From: DATEZO01 sp035255485
Lineage (GTDB): Bacteria > Pseudomonadota > Gammaproteobacteria > Burkholderiales > Burkholderiaceae_D
Assembly: GCA_035255485.1 (NCBI GenBank)
Contig: DATEZO010000260.1
Location: 1-17,567, forward strand
Reading direction: 5' to 3'
DNA: 17,567 nucleotides
Below are positions 7,862 through 15,586 of the stretch, in pieces. The notes beneath the pieces were generated by a model that made no database searches, was not told the DNA's origin, and saw only the letters and a list, made by a program, of their open reading frames with translations. The translations under genes were made by a program, and so were the position numbers. Numbering within the stretch: the stretch's first letter is position 1; each line of letters begins with the position of its first letter.

Positions 7862-8728
7862 TCATTGGGGGGAGGTCTGGTTGAGGGTATAGAGATAAGC
7901 GGCTATATCGCGGGCGTCCTGCTCTCGGATGTGCAAATTCGGCATTGCAGAGTCGGGCTTGACCTGCTGCGGATCGCGCAGCCAGCGCAACATGTTTTCC
8001 GGCGAATTCGACAGCGTGCCGCCAATGTACTTGCGTGTGCCAATGCCGGCGAGCGGCGGTCCGACCGTGGAATCTCCACCAACCACACCCGGTATTTGAT
8101 GGCAGGTCGCACAAAGATATTCATCAATGGCGCGGCGTCCTGCCATTACGTTGCCAATCCTGCTCGAGGGGAGCGCATTGGCCACAGCAGTATTGCCGGT
8201 CGGCGGCAGGCGTGTATTCCACTGGCGATAGTCTGCCGGCGAGAGAGTCGGCAATCGTTTTATAAACGCGGTCAGGTCCCAGAGTTCCTGCTCGCTGACT
8301 TGGTACTCCCACGCGGGCATCGCGGTCATCTTGACGCCATATTTGATGACCCAGTACAAATGAGATGGTGGCCAATCCTTTGCCGGGGGAACGAGATCGG
8401 GCGGCGCGGGGCGCAAGCCGAATGCGAATGCCCGCGGCGAGACCCCCGGCGCGCCATGGCACTGTACGCAATGTTCACGGAACAGCACAAAGCCGTTATC
8501 AAGTCGATGCGGACTATCGAGGTTTGGCACCGGGATATCGTCGGCCCGCGCGCCGACCGATCTGCGCATGACCGTGTGAAGGAGATGGTAAAGGACGTTG
8601 GCATGCTCATGCGTGGCTGCCACGTTGTACAACCCAAAATAGACGACGATGCCGCCGGCGATCGCTGCCAGCACGACAAGGGCGAAGACGGTCGCCACCG
8701 CGGTGCGCAAGGGTTGGTAGGTATCCAT
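7862..8728 (-). CDS. membrane-anchored dihaem cytochrome c
   Basis: A 288-residue protein with one N-terminal hydrophobic helix (about 9-33) that acts as signal anchor, then two c-type haem domains in the periplasm. Haem motifs are CVQCH at 87-91 with M134 or M137 as likely axial ligand, and CATCH at 206-210 with M262. It probably carries electrons to the CuA/haem-c subunit of the neighbouring oxidase. The second domain closely resembles the single domain of the next cytochrome gene, including VGPPLAGIG..YIGGTLSN and AMPNL. ATG at 8728 is preceded by GGATTGGGA. The stop TGA overlaps an ATG at 7865 that is one possible start of the debranching-enzyme gene. Confidence 0.9.
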   Translation of the reverse strand: MDTYQPLRTAVATVFALVVLAAIAGGIVVYFGLYNVAATHEHANVLYHLLHTVMRRSVGARADDIPVPNLDSPHRLDNGFVLFREHCVQCHGAPGVSPRAFAFGLRPAPPDLVPPAKDWPPSHLYWVIKYGVKMTAMPAWEYQVSEQELWDLTAFIKRLPTLSPADYRQWNTRLPPTGNTAVANALPSSRIGNVMAGRRAIDEYLCATCHQIPGVVGGDSTVGPPLAGIGTRKYIGGTLSNSPENMLRWLRDPQQVKPDSAMPNLHIREQDARDIAAYLYTLNQTSPQ

Positions 8729-8766
8729 TTCCCAATCCGGCTGTCAATATATAAAAGGCTCCTGCG

Positions 8767-9135
8767 TCATTTGAGCGTTGCGAGAAAGGCGGCCATGTCT
8801 TTGGCTTCTGTCTCGTCTATGCCGAGATTCGGCATCGCGGTGCGCGGCACGACCGCTGGCGGGTTTCGCAGCCAGCGCACCATGTTGGCCTGTGTATTGG
8901 GCAACTCGCCTGCGATGTAGCTGCGTTCGCCCATCCTGCCCAACGGCGGTCCGACGTTGCCGCCTGAACCCCGGATGTTCGGAATCGCATGACAAGCAGT
9001 GCACGCATGTCTTTCAATCGCCGCCTTGCCGCGCGCCGCATTGCCGCTTTCCCCGTTGCGGCCATCCTGGCATGAAGCGGCTGTGACCCAGAACAGGAAA
9101 AAAGTCGCTGTCATTCGTAAGGCACTCGCATTCAC
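8767..9135 (-). CDS. small monohaem cytochrome c, possibly a lipoprotein
   Basis: A 122-residue class I cytochrome c with CTACH at 45-49 and M101 in AMPNL as the probable sixth ligand. The hydrophobic N-terminus ends in TAASC (Cys22), which looks like a degenerate lipobox, so the mature protein may be lipid-anchored in the periplasm; plain Sec export is the alternative. The start is GTG at 9135 with a GGAAA upstream; ATG at 9114 is the alternative and would leave a very short hydrophobic stretch. The gene sits 46 bases after ctaG and 38 bases before the dihaem cytochrome, so it is within the same operon. It is a likely electron donor to the oxidase. Confidence 0.85.
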   Translation of the reverse strand: MNASALRMTATFFLFWVTAASCQDGRNGESGNAARGKAAIERHACTACHAIPNIRGSGGNVGPPLGRMGERSYIAGELPNTQANMVRWLRNPPAVVPRTAMPNLGIDETEAKDMAAFLATLK

Positions 9136-9181
9136 TGTTTCATTTCCATGTGTCTGATTGAGAATCTCCGGCTAGGCCCGC

Positions 9182-10096
9182 TCAGGTAGGCGGTTTTCCA
9201 GCACTGTGGGCGGAGGCGTCATAGGCATGGACGGCGGACAGCCAGCTGGCGAACAGACTAAGCATGGCCACGAGATACACAGTGCCGGCCGGCACCCACA
9301 TGATGAGACCGGCCAGCTGCTGATCTTCGAGCGCTGCCAGGCCGAATGCGCCACCCGCATACGGCGGGTACAACGGAGTACGCGCGAAGGTCAGCAGCGC
9401 GCCAAGCAATCCACTATGGAAAAAGAACGTCGCCACCATGACCAGGGCTGCACCATGTCCTGTTTGCCGCCTGCCGCAAGGCGCGAGCGTCAAGTTCCAG
9501 AACGCCAGCGAGGTCATGAAGAAGCACAAGTGTTCCACCGCGTGCACGCTCTCGTGTTCCAGCGCCAGGTCATAGGCGAAGGGAATGTGCCAGAACCACA
9601 GCATAATGCTGGCGCAGGCCCAAACCACAATCGGCCGCATCATGAATCCATAAGTTCGATGAAACCTGCTTGCGATCCAGGCCTGCCCGATGCGCCGACG
9701 CCCGGCCAACGGGAATGCCCACAGCCATGCGACTACCGGCCGTCCCCATACGAGCAAGGGCGGCGCGACCAGCATCAGCAGCATGTGCTGGGTCATGTGG
9801 ACGCTCATCGACCGCTCGGCAAGGATGTCGATTGGCGATACCAGGGCAATGCCGAGGACGAACATGCCGCCGCTGAACATCCATATACGGCTACACCCCA
9901 GCACCTTGGACGCATTGCCTTCCCGGCGCAGGCTGCGCCAGCCGAGCAGATAGGCCCCGGCTGACGCAAGGAGCAGGACCAGCATCCATGGATCGGCGAT
10001 CCAGTGCGACACGTCATGCTCGTACACGTCGTGGCTCCAGGCGAGGCAGGGAGCCATAAGCGCTGTCAGTGTTGTGACGAGCATCAGAATCCGCAT
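9182..10096 (-). CDS. ctaG: cytochrome c oxidase assembly factor, caa3-type CtaG family
   Basis: A 304-residue polytopic membrane protein of the caa3_CtaG family, which is needed for assembly of caa3-type oxidases in bacteria such as Bacillus. A short signal-like start (to about residue 20) is followed by about seven TM helices. The histidine-rich segment HMTQHMLLMLVAPPLLVWGRP begins near residue 100, and LWFWHIPFAYDLALEHESVHAVEHL lies in the middle; both are typical of this family. It is not related to the Cox11/CtaG copper chaperone of mitochondria-type operons. The start overlaps the end of the preceding small membrane protein gene by 13 bases, consistent with co-translation in the operon. 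Confidence 0.88.
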   Translation of the reverse strand: MRILMLVTTLTALMAPCLAWSHDVYEHDVSHWIADPWMLVLLLASAGAYLLGWRSLRREGNASKVLGCSRIWMFSGGMFVLGIALVSPIDILAERSMSVHMTQHMLLMLVAPPLLVWGRPVVAWLWAFPLAGRRRIGQAWIASRFHRTYGFMMRPIVVWACASIMLWFWHIPFAYDLALEHESVHAVEHLCFFMTSLAFWNLTLAPCGRRQTGHGAALVMVATFFFHSGLLGALLTFARTPLYPPYAGGAFGLAALEDQQLAGLIMWVPAGTVYLVAMLSLFASWLSAVHAYDASAHSAGKPPT

Positions 10097-10515
10097 ATCG
10101 GGGCAAAGGCAACGTTGAACACCATGAATACAAAAGCCGTCAGGAATCCGATACTGCTCAACACACTGGCCGTGGCGACGAAACGCCTATGGCCATCATG
10201 CCTCCATGGTTGCGCGTGCGTAGCGCTCGGTTGACTGCTGCGAGTCCTGCGCCAATTGCCGACAGCGACCCAGGTCCCCGCCGACGCTACCGCCAGACTG
10301 GCTATCAAGACAACCCAGAACCAGAGAGTGCCGGCATACAGTGGTGCATCACCGGACGGTCTGATCCGACATTCCAGGCTTGCAATGTAGTACGACAGCA
10401 TATCGTCAAGCATCCACGCGACCGGCGCAGCCAGCAGCCCGAACCAGAGTCGCAGCGGACGGACGGTGCGTGGCGCCTGGGGCTCGAACAAGGCGGCATC
10501 GGGATAGGTATGCAT
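10084..10515 (-). CDS. small membrane protein of unknown function in the oxidase operon
   Basis: A 143-residue protein with three clear hydrophobic helices (about 24-45, 62-85 and 112-135). I recognise no family. The frame is open further upstream, but the ATG at 10515 overlaps the end of the subunit III gene (stop 10520-10522) only slightly and begins a sensible hydrophilic N-terminus, so I use it. It lies between ctaE and ctaG, overlapping ctaG by 13 bases. This position suggests an accessory subunit or assembly role for the oxidase; subunit IV is a possibility but not shown by sequence. Confidence 0.75.
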   Translation of the reverse strand: MHTYPDAALFEPQAPRTVRPLRLWFGLLAAPVAWMLDDMLSYYIASLECRIRPSGDAPLYAGTLWFWVVLIASLAVASAGTWVAVGNWRRTRSSQPSATHAQPWRHDGHRRFVATASVLSSIGFLTAFVFMVFNVAFAPICGF

Positions 10516-10519
10516 GGCG

Positions 10520-11116
10520 TCAATGCAGATAAGGCAGCAAATAGAATGAGGTAAAGACAGCGAGCCACACGACATCGACGAAATGCCAGTACAGACTGCC
10601 AATAGAGACTGCGGCATAGCGTTTGGCATTGAACATGCCGAACGTCGTCCAAAGCAGCAGCACGCCCAGCACCAGCAGGCCGCCAATGACGTGCATCATG
10701 TGAAAGCCAGTCGTCACGAAATAGCTCGATGCATAGGCATCCGTCGACCAGGCAAAAGGCTTGTTATGCCATTCGAGCACTTGCATGCCGACAAACACGA
10801 TGCCAAGCACGATTGTCCCGCCAAGCCCCCAGACCAGGCGGTTCTGCTTACCGCACCGGATTCCGTTCTCACCCCAGCGCAGTATGAAACTGCTGGCAAT
10901 CAGGATAAAGGTATTGGGCAGCGCCAAGGCCAGCTTCGGCAGTTCCGGCACCCAATGACCGTGTGCTTGGGATCCCAGGTAAAAATAGCTGAATAACAAG
11001 TAAGCGAATAACGCGGCTTCGGTGGCAATGAGGCACCACATGCCCCACCAGCCGGAAGCTCGGTGATCGACACTGCCGACCGGCAGGGGCTTGGTGACGA
11101 GTTGGGCGACGTTCAT
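10520..11116 (-). CDS. ctaE: cytochrome c oxidase subunit III
   Basis: A 198-residue haem-copper oxidase subunit III (also called coxC) of the short five-helix type. Typical motifs are the conserved acidic residue in ATEAALFAYLLFSYFY (E33), FHMMHVIGG (about 138-146) and YWHFVDVVWL near the C-terminus (177-186). Subunit III binds no metal but stabilises subunit I and its proton uptake path. The ATG at 11116 overlaps the stop of the subunit I gene by four bases (ATGA), so the two are coupled; the frame is open upstream inside subunit I, but that overlap identifies the start. Confidence 0.92.
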   Translation of the reverse strand: MNVAQLVTKPLPVGSVDHRASGWWGMWCLIATEAALFAYLLFSYFYLGSQAHGHWVPELPKLALALPNTFILIASSFILRWGENGIRCGKQNRLVWGLGGTIVLGIVFVGMQVLEWHNKPFAWSTDAYASSYFVTTGFHMMHVIGGLLVLGVLLLWTTFGMFNAKRYAAVSIGSLYWHFVDVVWLAVFTSFYLLPYLH

Positions 11117-13059
11117 ATCGCTTCTGCAGTTTGTCCGAGCGAGGCTTGCGGCCAGAGCCACGCTACCGTCGCAATGAAAGTCAGAATCGCCGCCAACCCG
11201 GCAATCCACCAGGCGTGCAGCAGCAGCGCGCCGAACAACACAGTCAGGACGATGGTAGTCGTGAATGGCATCAAGGAATCCTCTGGCATGCGCAGGATGG
11301 CGATCGGCTCGGCGTCGAGGGGCGTCGTGGCGACAGTTTCGCGGCCATGGTCAAGCAGCAGGCCTTCGCTCAGCGACGAACTCGCCCCGCCGTTATCGAG
11401 CCGGTCTTCCCATAGCGGATGCCGACTGGCGAGTGTTGGAATGACCGCAAAGTTGTACGAGGGAGGAGGGGACGATATCGTCCATTCCAGGGAGGGCGCA
11501 TCCCAGGGATTGGCGTCGGCCATCCTTTTGGATTTCAAACTAAGCACTACGTTAATCAGGAACAGCAGGATTCCTGCGGCGAACAGGAAGGAGCCGACCG
11601 ATGTCACCAGGTTCGGAAGATCCCAGCCCAGGCCCGGAGGATACGTGTAAATGCGGCGCGGCATGCCGAGCAGCCCAGAGATATGCATCGGGAAAAAGCC
11701 AGCATTGAAGCCGATAAACATGATCCAGAAACTCCATTTGCCAAGCCGCTCGTTCAGCATACGGCCAGTGAACTTAGGAAACCAGAATGTCAGCCCGCCA
11801 ATCACAGGGAAGACGTTGATACCGAGCAGAACGTAATGCATATGCGCTACGACGAAATAGGTGTCGGTCAGCTGCCAGTCGAGCGGCACTGATGCGGTCA
11901 TGAATCCGGAGACGCCGCCAATCGTAAACAGAACGATGAAGCCGGCGAAAAACAGGAAGGGCGTCTTGAACACGGGGCGCCCGGTAAAGATGGTGGCGAT
12001 CCATGCGAAAACGGCGACAGCGCTGGGGAGAACGATGATGATGCTTGCTGCCGAGAAAAATGAGAGTGATAACGGTGGCAACCCGGTGGCAAACATGTGA
12101 TGCACCCAGACTCCAAAACCGATGAACATGGTGGTCACGGTCGATAGCGCGACCGGCGTGTAGCCGACAAGCGGACGACGGCAAAATACTGGCAAGGCAT
12201 CGGACACAATTCCCATGGCCGGCAGCACAATTGCGTATACCCAGGGATGGCCAAACATCCAGAACAGGTGCTGCCATAGCAACGGATGGCCGCCGAGTGT
12301 GGCGTCATAGAAATGGGTATAGAAATTCCGGTCAAACCATAGAAGCAGGAAGGCCAAGCTTACTGCCGGCACCGCAAAAAGATTGCCGACCGAAGCGGTC
12401 AATGTGCCCCAGATAATGATCGGAACACGATTGATGGACATGCCGGGCGCCTTGGTGCGCAGCAGGGAAACGACGAAGTTAATCGAACCGACCGTCGTCG
12501 AAATGCCGTAAAACACCATGCCCAGCGCGTATAGGTCCATGCCCACGTTCTGGTTGTAATTGCGCCCGCTGTAGGGAACATAATTAAACCAGCCAGCATC
12601 GGGAGGGCGTCCGACCAGAAAGCTTGCGTACATGAATAATCCGGAGAATAGGAACACCCAATAGGAGAACGCATTCAATCGCGGGAACGCCATATCGCGC
12701 GATCCGAGCAACAGCGGCCAGAGGAAATTGGAGAAGCCAGACAGGATCGGTAACGCATACAGAAAAATCATGGTCATGCCATGCATGGTGAACAGTTCGT
12801 TGTACTGGTCAGGGGTAAGTACGTGACGACCTGGACCTGCGAGCTGCAAGCGCAATAACAGCGCTTCGATGCCGCCGATGAGGAGGAAGAGGAAGGCAGT
12901 CACGAGGTAGCGAAGTCCTATCTGCTTGTGATCGACCGTAGCGAACCAGCCGCGAAGGCCGGGTTCGGTCTTCCAGATGCGTTCGAGCCGCTCCGCAATG
13001 CCGGGGTCGGTGCTGCTGTTGACAGTGATGGGTACGCGCGAATAATGATCAGCTGCCAA
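11113..13059 (-). CDS. ctaD: cytochrome c oxidase subunit I, atypical proton-channel residues
   Basis: A 648-residue haem-copper oxidase catalytic subunit (also coxA). The low-spin haem ligands are H93 (TMHGM) and H408. CuB ligands are H271, H320 and H321, with the crosslink Tyr at Y275. The high-spin haem ligand is H406 (VAHMHY). MPRR is present. Spacings from 271 to 406 match the Paracoccus enzyme exactly with a constant offset of five. The D-channel entrance D122 and N111/N129 are kept. However, HPEVY reads HPWVY (W273), TGIKVFSW reads SAVAVFAW (A349 in place of Lys), and the Mg-site His-Asp reads T398-D399. After the usual 12 helices a C-terminal extension carries two more hydrophobic segments (about 590-640), like a fused subunit IV region. 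The start is TTG at 13059, supported by GGAG six bases upstream; I see no ATG or GTG in frame nearby. Confidence 0.93.
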   Translation of the reverse strand: MAADHYSRVPITVNSSTDPGIAERLERIWKTEPGLRGWFATVDHKQIGLRYLVTAFLFLLIGGIEALLLRLQLAGPGRHVLTPDQYNELFTMHGMTMIFLYALPILSGFSNFLWPLLLGSRDMAFPRLNAFSYWVFLFSGLFMYASFLVGRPPDAGWFNYVPYSGRNYNQNVGMDLYALGMVFYGISTTVGSINFVVSLLRTKAPGMSINRVPIIIWGTLTASVGNLFAVPAVSLAFLLLWFDRNFYTHFYDATLGGHPLLWQHLFWMFGHPWVYAIVLPAMGIVSDALPVFCRRPLVGYTPVALSTVTTMFIGFGVWVHHMFATGLPPLSLSFFSAASIIIVLPSAVAVFAWIATIFTGRPVFKTPFLFFAGFIVLFTIGGVSGFMTASVPLDWQLTDTYFVVAHMHYVLLGINVFPVIGGLTFWFPKFTGRMLNERLGKWSFWIMFIGFNAGFFPMHISGLLGMPRRIYTYPPGLGWDLPNLVTSVGSFLFAAGILLFLINVVLSLKSKRMADANPWDAPSLEWTISSPPPSYNFAVIPTLASRHPLWEDRLDNGGASSSLSEGLLLDHGRETVATTPLDAEPIAILRMPEDSLMPFTTTIVLTVLFGALLLHAWWIAGLAAILTFIATVAWLWPQASLGQTAEAI

Positions 13060-13065
13060 GGTATG

Positions 13066-13069
13066 CTCC
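13066..13069 (-). promoter_or_regulatory. ribosome binding site deciding a TTG start for subunit I
   Basis: GGAG on the minus strand with a six-base spacer before TTG at 13059-13057. The nearby ATG at 13075 is in another frame and meets a stop after eight codons, so TTG is the best start for the oxidase subunit I gene. Confidence 0.6.
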
Positions 13070-13082
13070 GCTCATCCAGACA

Positions 13083-14123
13083 TCATTTCAGTGTTTCGAG
13101 ATACGTCACCAGCGCATGAAGGTCGTCCTGGTTCAGCTCGATGACAGGCATGCGCACACCTGGTTTCACGTCCTGTGGGTGGGCCACCCAGCGCGTCAAC
13201 TCTTCGACGGTATTCGGCAGAACGCCGGCCGCTATCGTGTGCCGACCCATCAAATGCGTCAGATCGGGGCCGGCGCGGCCGCCGGCGTCGGATCCATTTA
13301 CTGTATGGCACATGCTGCAGCGTGCGAGGAAAATCTGTTGTCCGTGTAATGCCTGGGCATCCGTCGGCGTTGTGCTCGGCTGCCGCTGTCGGCGCAGCCA
13401 GGCGGCGAACGCATCCGGCGGTTCGGCGATAACGTGCATAACCATCTGCGCATGCTGGGCACCGCAGTATTCGCCGCATTGACCGCGATAATCGCCGGCC
13501 TGGTTTGCTTGCAGCCAGGCGCGATTGGTCTGGCCGGGAATCATGTCAGTTTTACCCGCAAGTTTCGGAATCCAAAACGAATGAATCACATCGTCACTCT
13601 CAAGCCGGAGCAAGACTGGCTGGCCAACAGGGATGTGGATCTCGTTGGCGACGATGGTTAGTTCCGATTGCTGCTTGCCTGGATAGGAGACCTCCCACCA
13701 CCACTGGTGGGCAATGACGTTGATATGTAACGCCTCGTTGGCCGATGGAGCCGCCACTGCGGACAGCGTAATCATGGTCCATGCCGCGGCGCCCAGCAGA
13801 ACCGCGGTCGAGATGCCAACGCCAATGGTGATCCATGGCATGCCGTCGCGCGCTATTTCAAGAGCAGTTCTACCATCCAGCCGTTGTTGTGCCGGGGGAC
13901 GACGATGAAACGTGGCCCACAAAACAAGGATGCAGATGATCACCACAACGGCAAGTGAGATTGCAAGCAGCCCCCAATTGAGATGCGTGACCGGATCGGC
14001 TGCCGGTCCTGCGGTCTGCAGGTAACTCATGGGAGCCTGGGCTTGCGCGGGTAGCGTTGCAGCCACAAGGACGCTGCTTGCTCCAAGTATCACCTGGCGG
14101 GCGTGGAGAAGAATCTCTTGCAT
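13083..14123 (-). CDS. coxB: cytochrome c oxidase subunit II with fused haem-c domain (caa3 type)
   Basis: A 346-residue subunit II. Order: signal peptide (1-30, cleavage after AQAQA), two TM helices (about 49-70 and 97-120), a cupredoxin CuA domain and a C-terminal cytochrome c. CuA ligands are complete: H181, C216, E218, C220, H224 and M227 in CGEYCGAQHAQM. The aromatic electron-entry stretch HQWWWE is at 139-144. The haem-c site is CSMCH at 269-273 with M325 as distal ligand. It receives electrons from cytochrome c and passes them via CuA to subunit I. The frame is open further upstream, with a TTG at 14210, but ATG at 14123 begins the signal peptide directly. No strong ribosome site is visible before it. 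It is the first gene of the oxidase operon, 23 bases before ctaD. Confidence 0.92.
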   Translation of the reverse strand: MQEILLHARQVILGASSVLVAATLPAQAQAPMSYLQTAGPAADPVTHLNWGLLAISLAVVVIICILVLWATFHRRPPAQQRLDGRTALEIARDGMPWITIGVGISTAVLLGAAAWTMITLSAVAAPSANEALHINVIAHQWWWEVSYPGKQQSELTIVANEIHIPVGQPVLLRLESDDVIHSFWIPKLAGKTDMIPGQTNRAWLQANQAGDYRGQCGEYCGAQHAQMVMHVIAEPPDAFAAWLRRQRQPSTTPTDAQALHGQQIFLARCSMCHTVNGSDAGGRAGPDLTHLMGRHTIAAGVLPNTVEELTRWVAHPQDVKPGVRMPVIELNQDDLHALVTYLETLK

Positions 14124-14379
14124 GGCTACACGACGGACAAGCGTTGTGCAATTGCAGTCACAGTGTTGCAACGCGGGCCGACTCGACAAAACGATGGCTT
14201 GCTGAGGCAAGGCGAGTCCCTACTGAGGAGCACAAAACACGGCGATACCAGAGCGAAAGAACAATCTTTGCAAGCGTGGCGAAAGAGCGGACAGCTATTC
14301 CATCGCTATATGAAAATTACTGCTCACGCCTTGCCTTGCCGGCGTTACATGTATATACGCTGCAAAACCAGCAATCTCC

Positions 14380-14408
14380 ATTAGAGTGCACAATCGCCCT
14401 AAATTCAA
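14380..14408 (-). promoter_or_regulatory. sigma-70-like promoter of the oxidase operon
   Basis: Reading the minus strand: TTGAAT (14408-14403), a 17-base spacer, then TCTAAT (14385-14380), which matches -35/-10 consensus at 4/6 and 5/6. Transcription would begin near 14373, leaving a leader of about 250 bases before coxB. This is a pattern match only. Confidence 0.45.
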
Positions 14409-14415
14409 TTTAGGG
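14397..14415. promoter_or_regulatory. perfect 19-base palindrome, probable operator
   Basis: CCCTAAATT-C-AATTTAGGG, nine-base arms around a single central base. It covers the proposed -35 element of the oxidase promoter, a usual place for a repressor site. I do not recognise the regulator; it does not match the Fnr/Anr box TTGAT-N4-ATCAA. Confidence 0.5.
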
Positions 14416-14553
14416 GAATATATTTTTGACCTAGATTAGAGCGCGAGCCAATTCGTTGGCGCAGCACGCCCGGTACTGCTTCCATTCAGCAATTGGCGAG
14501 CTTTAATGAAGTGTCCATAGCGGATACTCGTCGTCACGCATGAACACAGATTG

Positions 14554-14597
14554 TGTCGGCCCGTTGAAAGCTCATCACGCTCTCTCAGGGGCCGACA
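14554..14597. repeat. inverted repeat, nine-base arms
   Basis: TGTCGGCCC at 14554-14562 and GGGCCGACA at 14589-14597, separated by 26 bases, just beyond the 3' end of the cation transporter gene. It could fold as a hairpin in its transcript or be a protein-binding site. There is no T run, so it is not a standard terminator. Confidence 0.4.
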
Positions 14598-14651
14598 GCG
14601 ATACGTTAAAGCTACAGCATGGTTCTGGCCGCAAATGCATCTGTTGCTATG

Positions 14652-15233
14652 TCATGGTTCCAACTCCGGTTTTCCCGCCTCTTCAAGAATTTCACGCCCT
14701 TCATGGATCACGTAAGCTCCGATGGCCAAGCCTGCAATCCAATCGATCTGCCGGTAGCCGCTGACCGCAACAAGTATCCCGGATACCAAGACTCCGACAT
14801 TGACGATGACGTCAGCGCGTGTGTCGATCCACGTCGCCTTTAAATGAACTTGCTCAGAATTCCGATATCCCGACAGCATCGCCAGGACGCTACTATTTAC
14901 AAGTAGTGATAGGGAAGCAAACGCAAAGATCAGAAGCCCATGGGGTTCGCTGCCCGAAATGACGTGGTGAATGACGTCGATCAGCACGCCTGCGCCGAGC
15001 ACCATCAGCATTGCGCCATTCCATTGTGCAGCATGCCGGTGAAATCGCTTGGTTCGGCCGATGACCAACCAGGTCACAATATAGCCGGACGCATCGGCAA
15101 GCATGTCAAAGGCATCGGCCATTAGTGCTGTTGAGTGAGCGAGATACCAGCCGAGCATGCCCGTCAAAAACATTGCGATATTGGCGATGAAAGCGATAGC
15201 CATGCGTCGCCGGTCTACTGTCGTATTCGTCAT
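14652..15233 (-). CDS. short CDF-family cation transporter
   Basis: A 193-residue membrane protein with the TM core of cation diffusion facilitators, which export divalent metals in exchange for protons. About six helices are present. The TM2 metal motif is D43-x3-D47 (ADAFDMLADA) and the TM5 motif is D137-x3-D141. Zinc-type members such as ZitB have His at the first position of both motifs, so here the metal site is all-aspartate, as in manganese-type members; the real metal is unknown. The usual cytoplasmic C-terminal domain of about 90 residues is missing, and the protein stops shortly after TM6 without sign of a frameshift. ATG at 15233 follows an AAAGAAAA stretch that is a weak ribosome site. 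It faces the oxidase operon in the same direction but is separated by over 500 bases. Confidence 0.8.
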   Translation of the reverse strand: MTNTTVDRRRMAIAFIANIAMFLTGMLGWYLAHSTALMADAFDMLADASGYIVTWLVIGRTKRFHRHAAQWNGAMLMVLGAGVLIDVIHHVISGSEPHGLLIFAFASLSLLVNSSVLAMLSGYRNSEQVHLKATWIDTRADVIVNVGVLVSGILVAVSGYRQIDWIAGLAIGAYVIHEGREILEEAGKPELEP

Positions 15234-15586
15234 ATTTTCTTTTGAAATAAGTCACCGCGCGCGAAATTCGTGCCAATTCGTTTTACAAGATGGATTTTGC
15301 GGTTGGTTCCCGCTGAAATGAATACTTATGGAGTGTATCGGGGGGGAAGGGGTTGCCTTCGGCAAGATCATTCTTTTCACCGAGCGATGAACTCGAGAGT
15401 GGACAACCTGCTTTGGGTGATCCACCGTAATCCCAGCCAACTCTCAAATGCAACAGCCGTAACTGCCCAAGCGACTGCGGACGAGAACATTCGCTCGGGA
15501 TGCATAGTCAAATAGCTTTGATCAAATGTATTTCAGCGGCAGCCGCATGACTGCGGTTCCAACGGACTTTGCGAAAGGAGACTGAA
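15234..15586. other. divergent intergenic region
   Basis: About 350 bases between the minus-strand transporter and the plus-strand exported protein; it should contain both promoters. Visible are small hairpins TTGCC-TTC-GGCAA near 15353-15365 and CCGCA-TGAC-TGCGG near 15543-15556, and the palindrome TTTGATCAAA near 15518-15527. No credible gene is seen. Confidence 0.4.

Noticed and set aside
7779..8114. Upstream extension of the debranching-enzyme frame into the dihaem cytochrome gene
   Set aside because: The extension overlaps the C-terminus of a confirmed cytochrome in another frame; the family similarity begins only after 7778.
7865..8920. 351-codon plus-strand frame opposite the cytochrome c genes
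   Set aside because: It lies across two genes with intact CXXCH motifs on the other strand, and its product has no recognisable domain.
14124..14379. Leader peptide or riboswitch in the 250-base region before coxB
   Set aside because: I found no small frame with a good ribosome site and no recognisable riboswitch fold by eye, so nothing is annotated.
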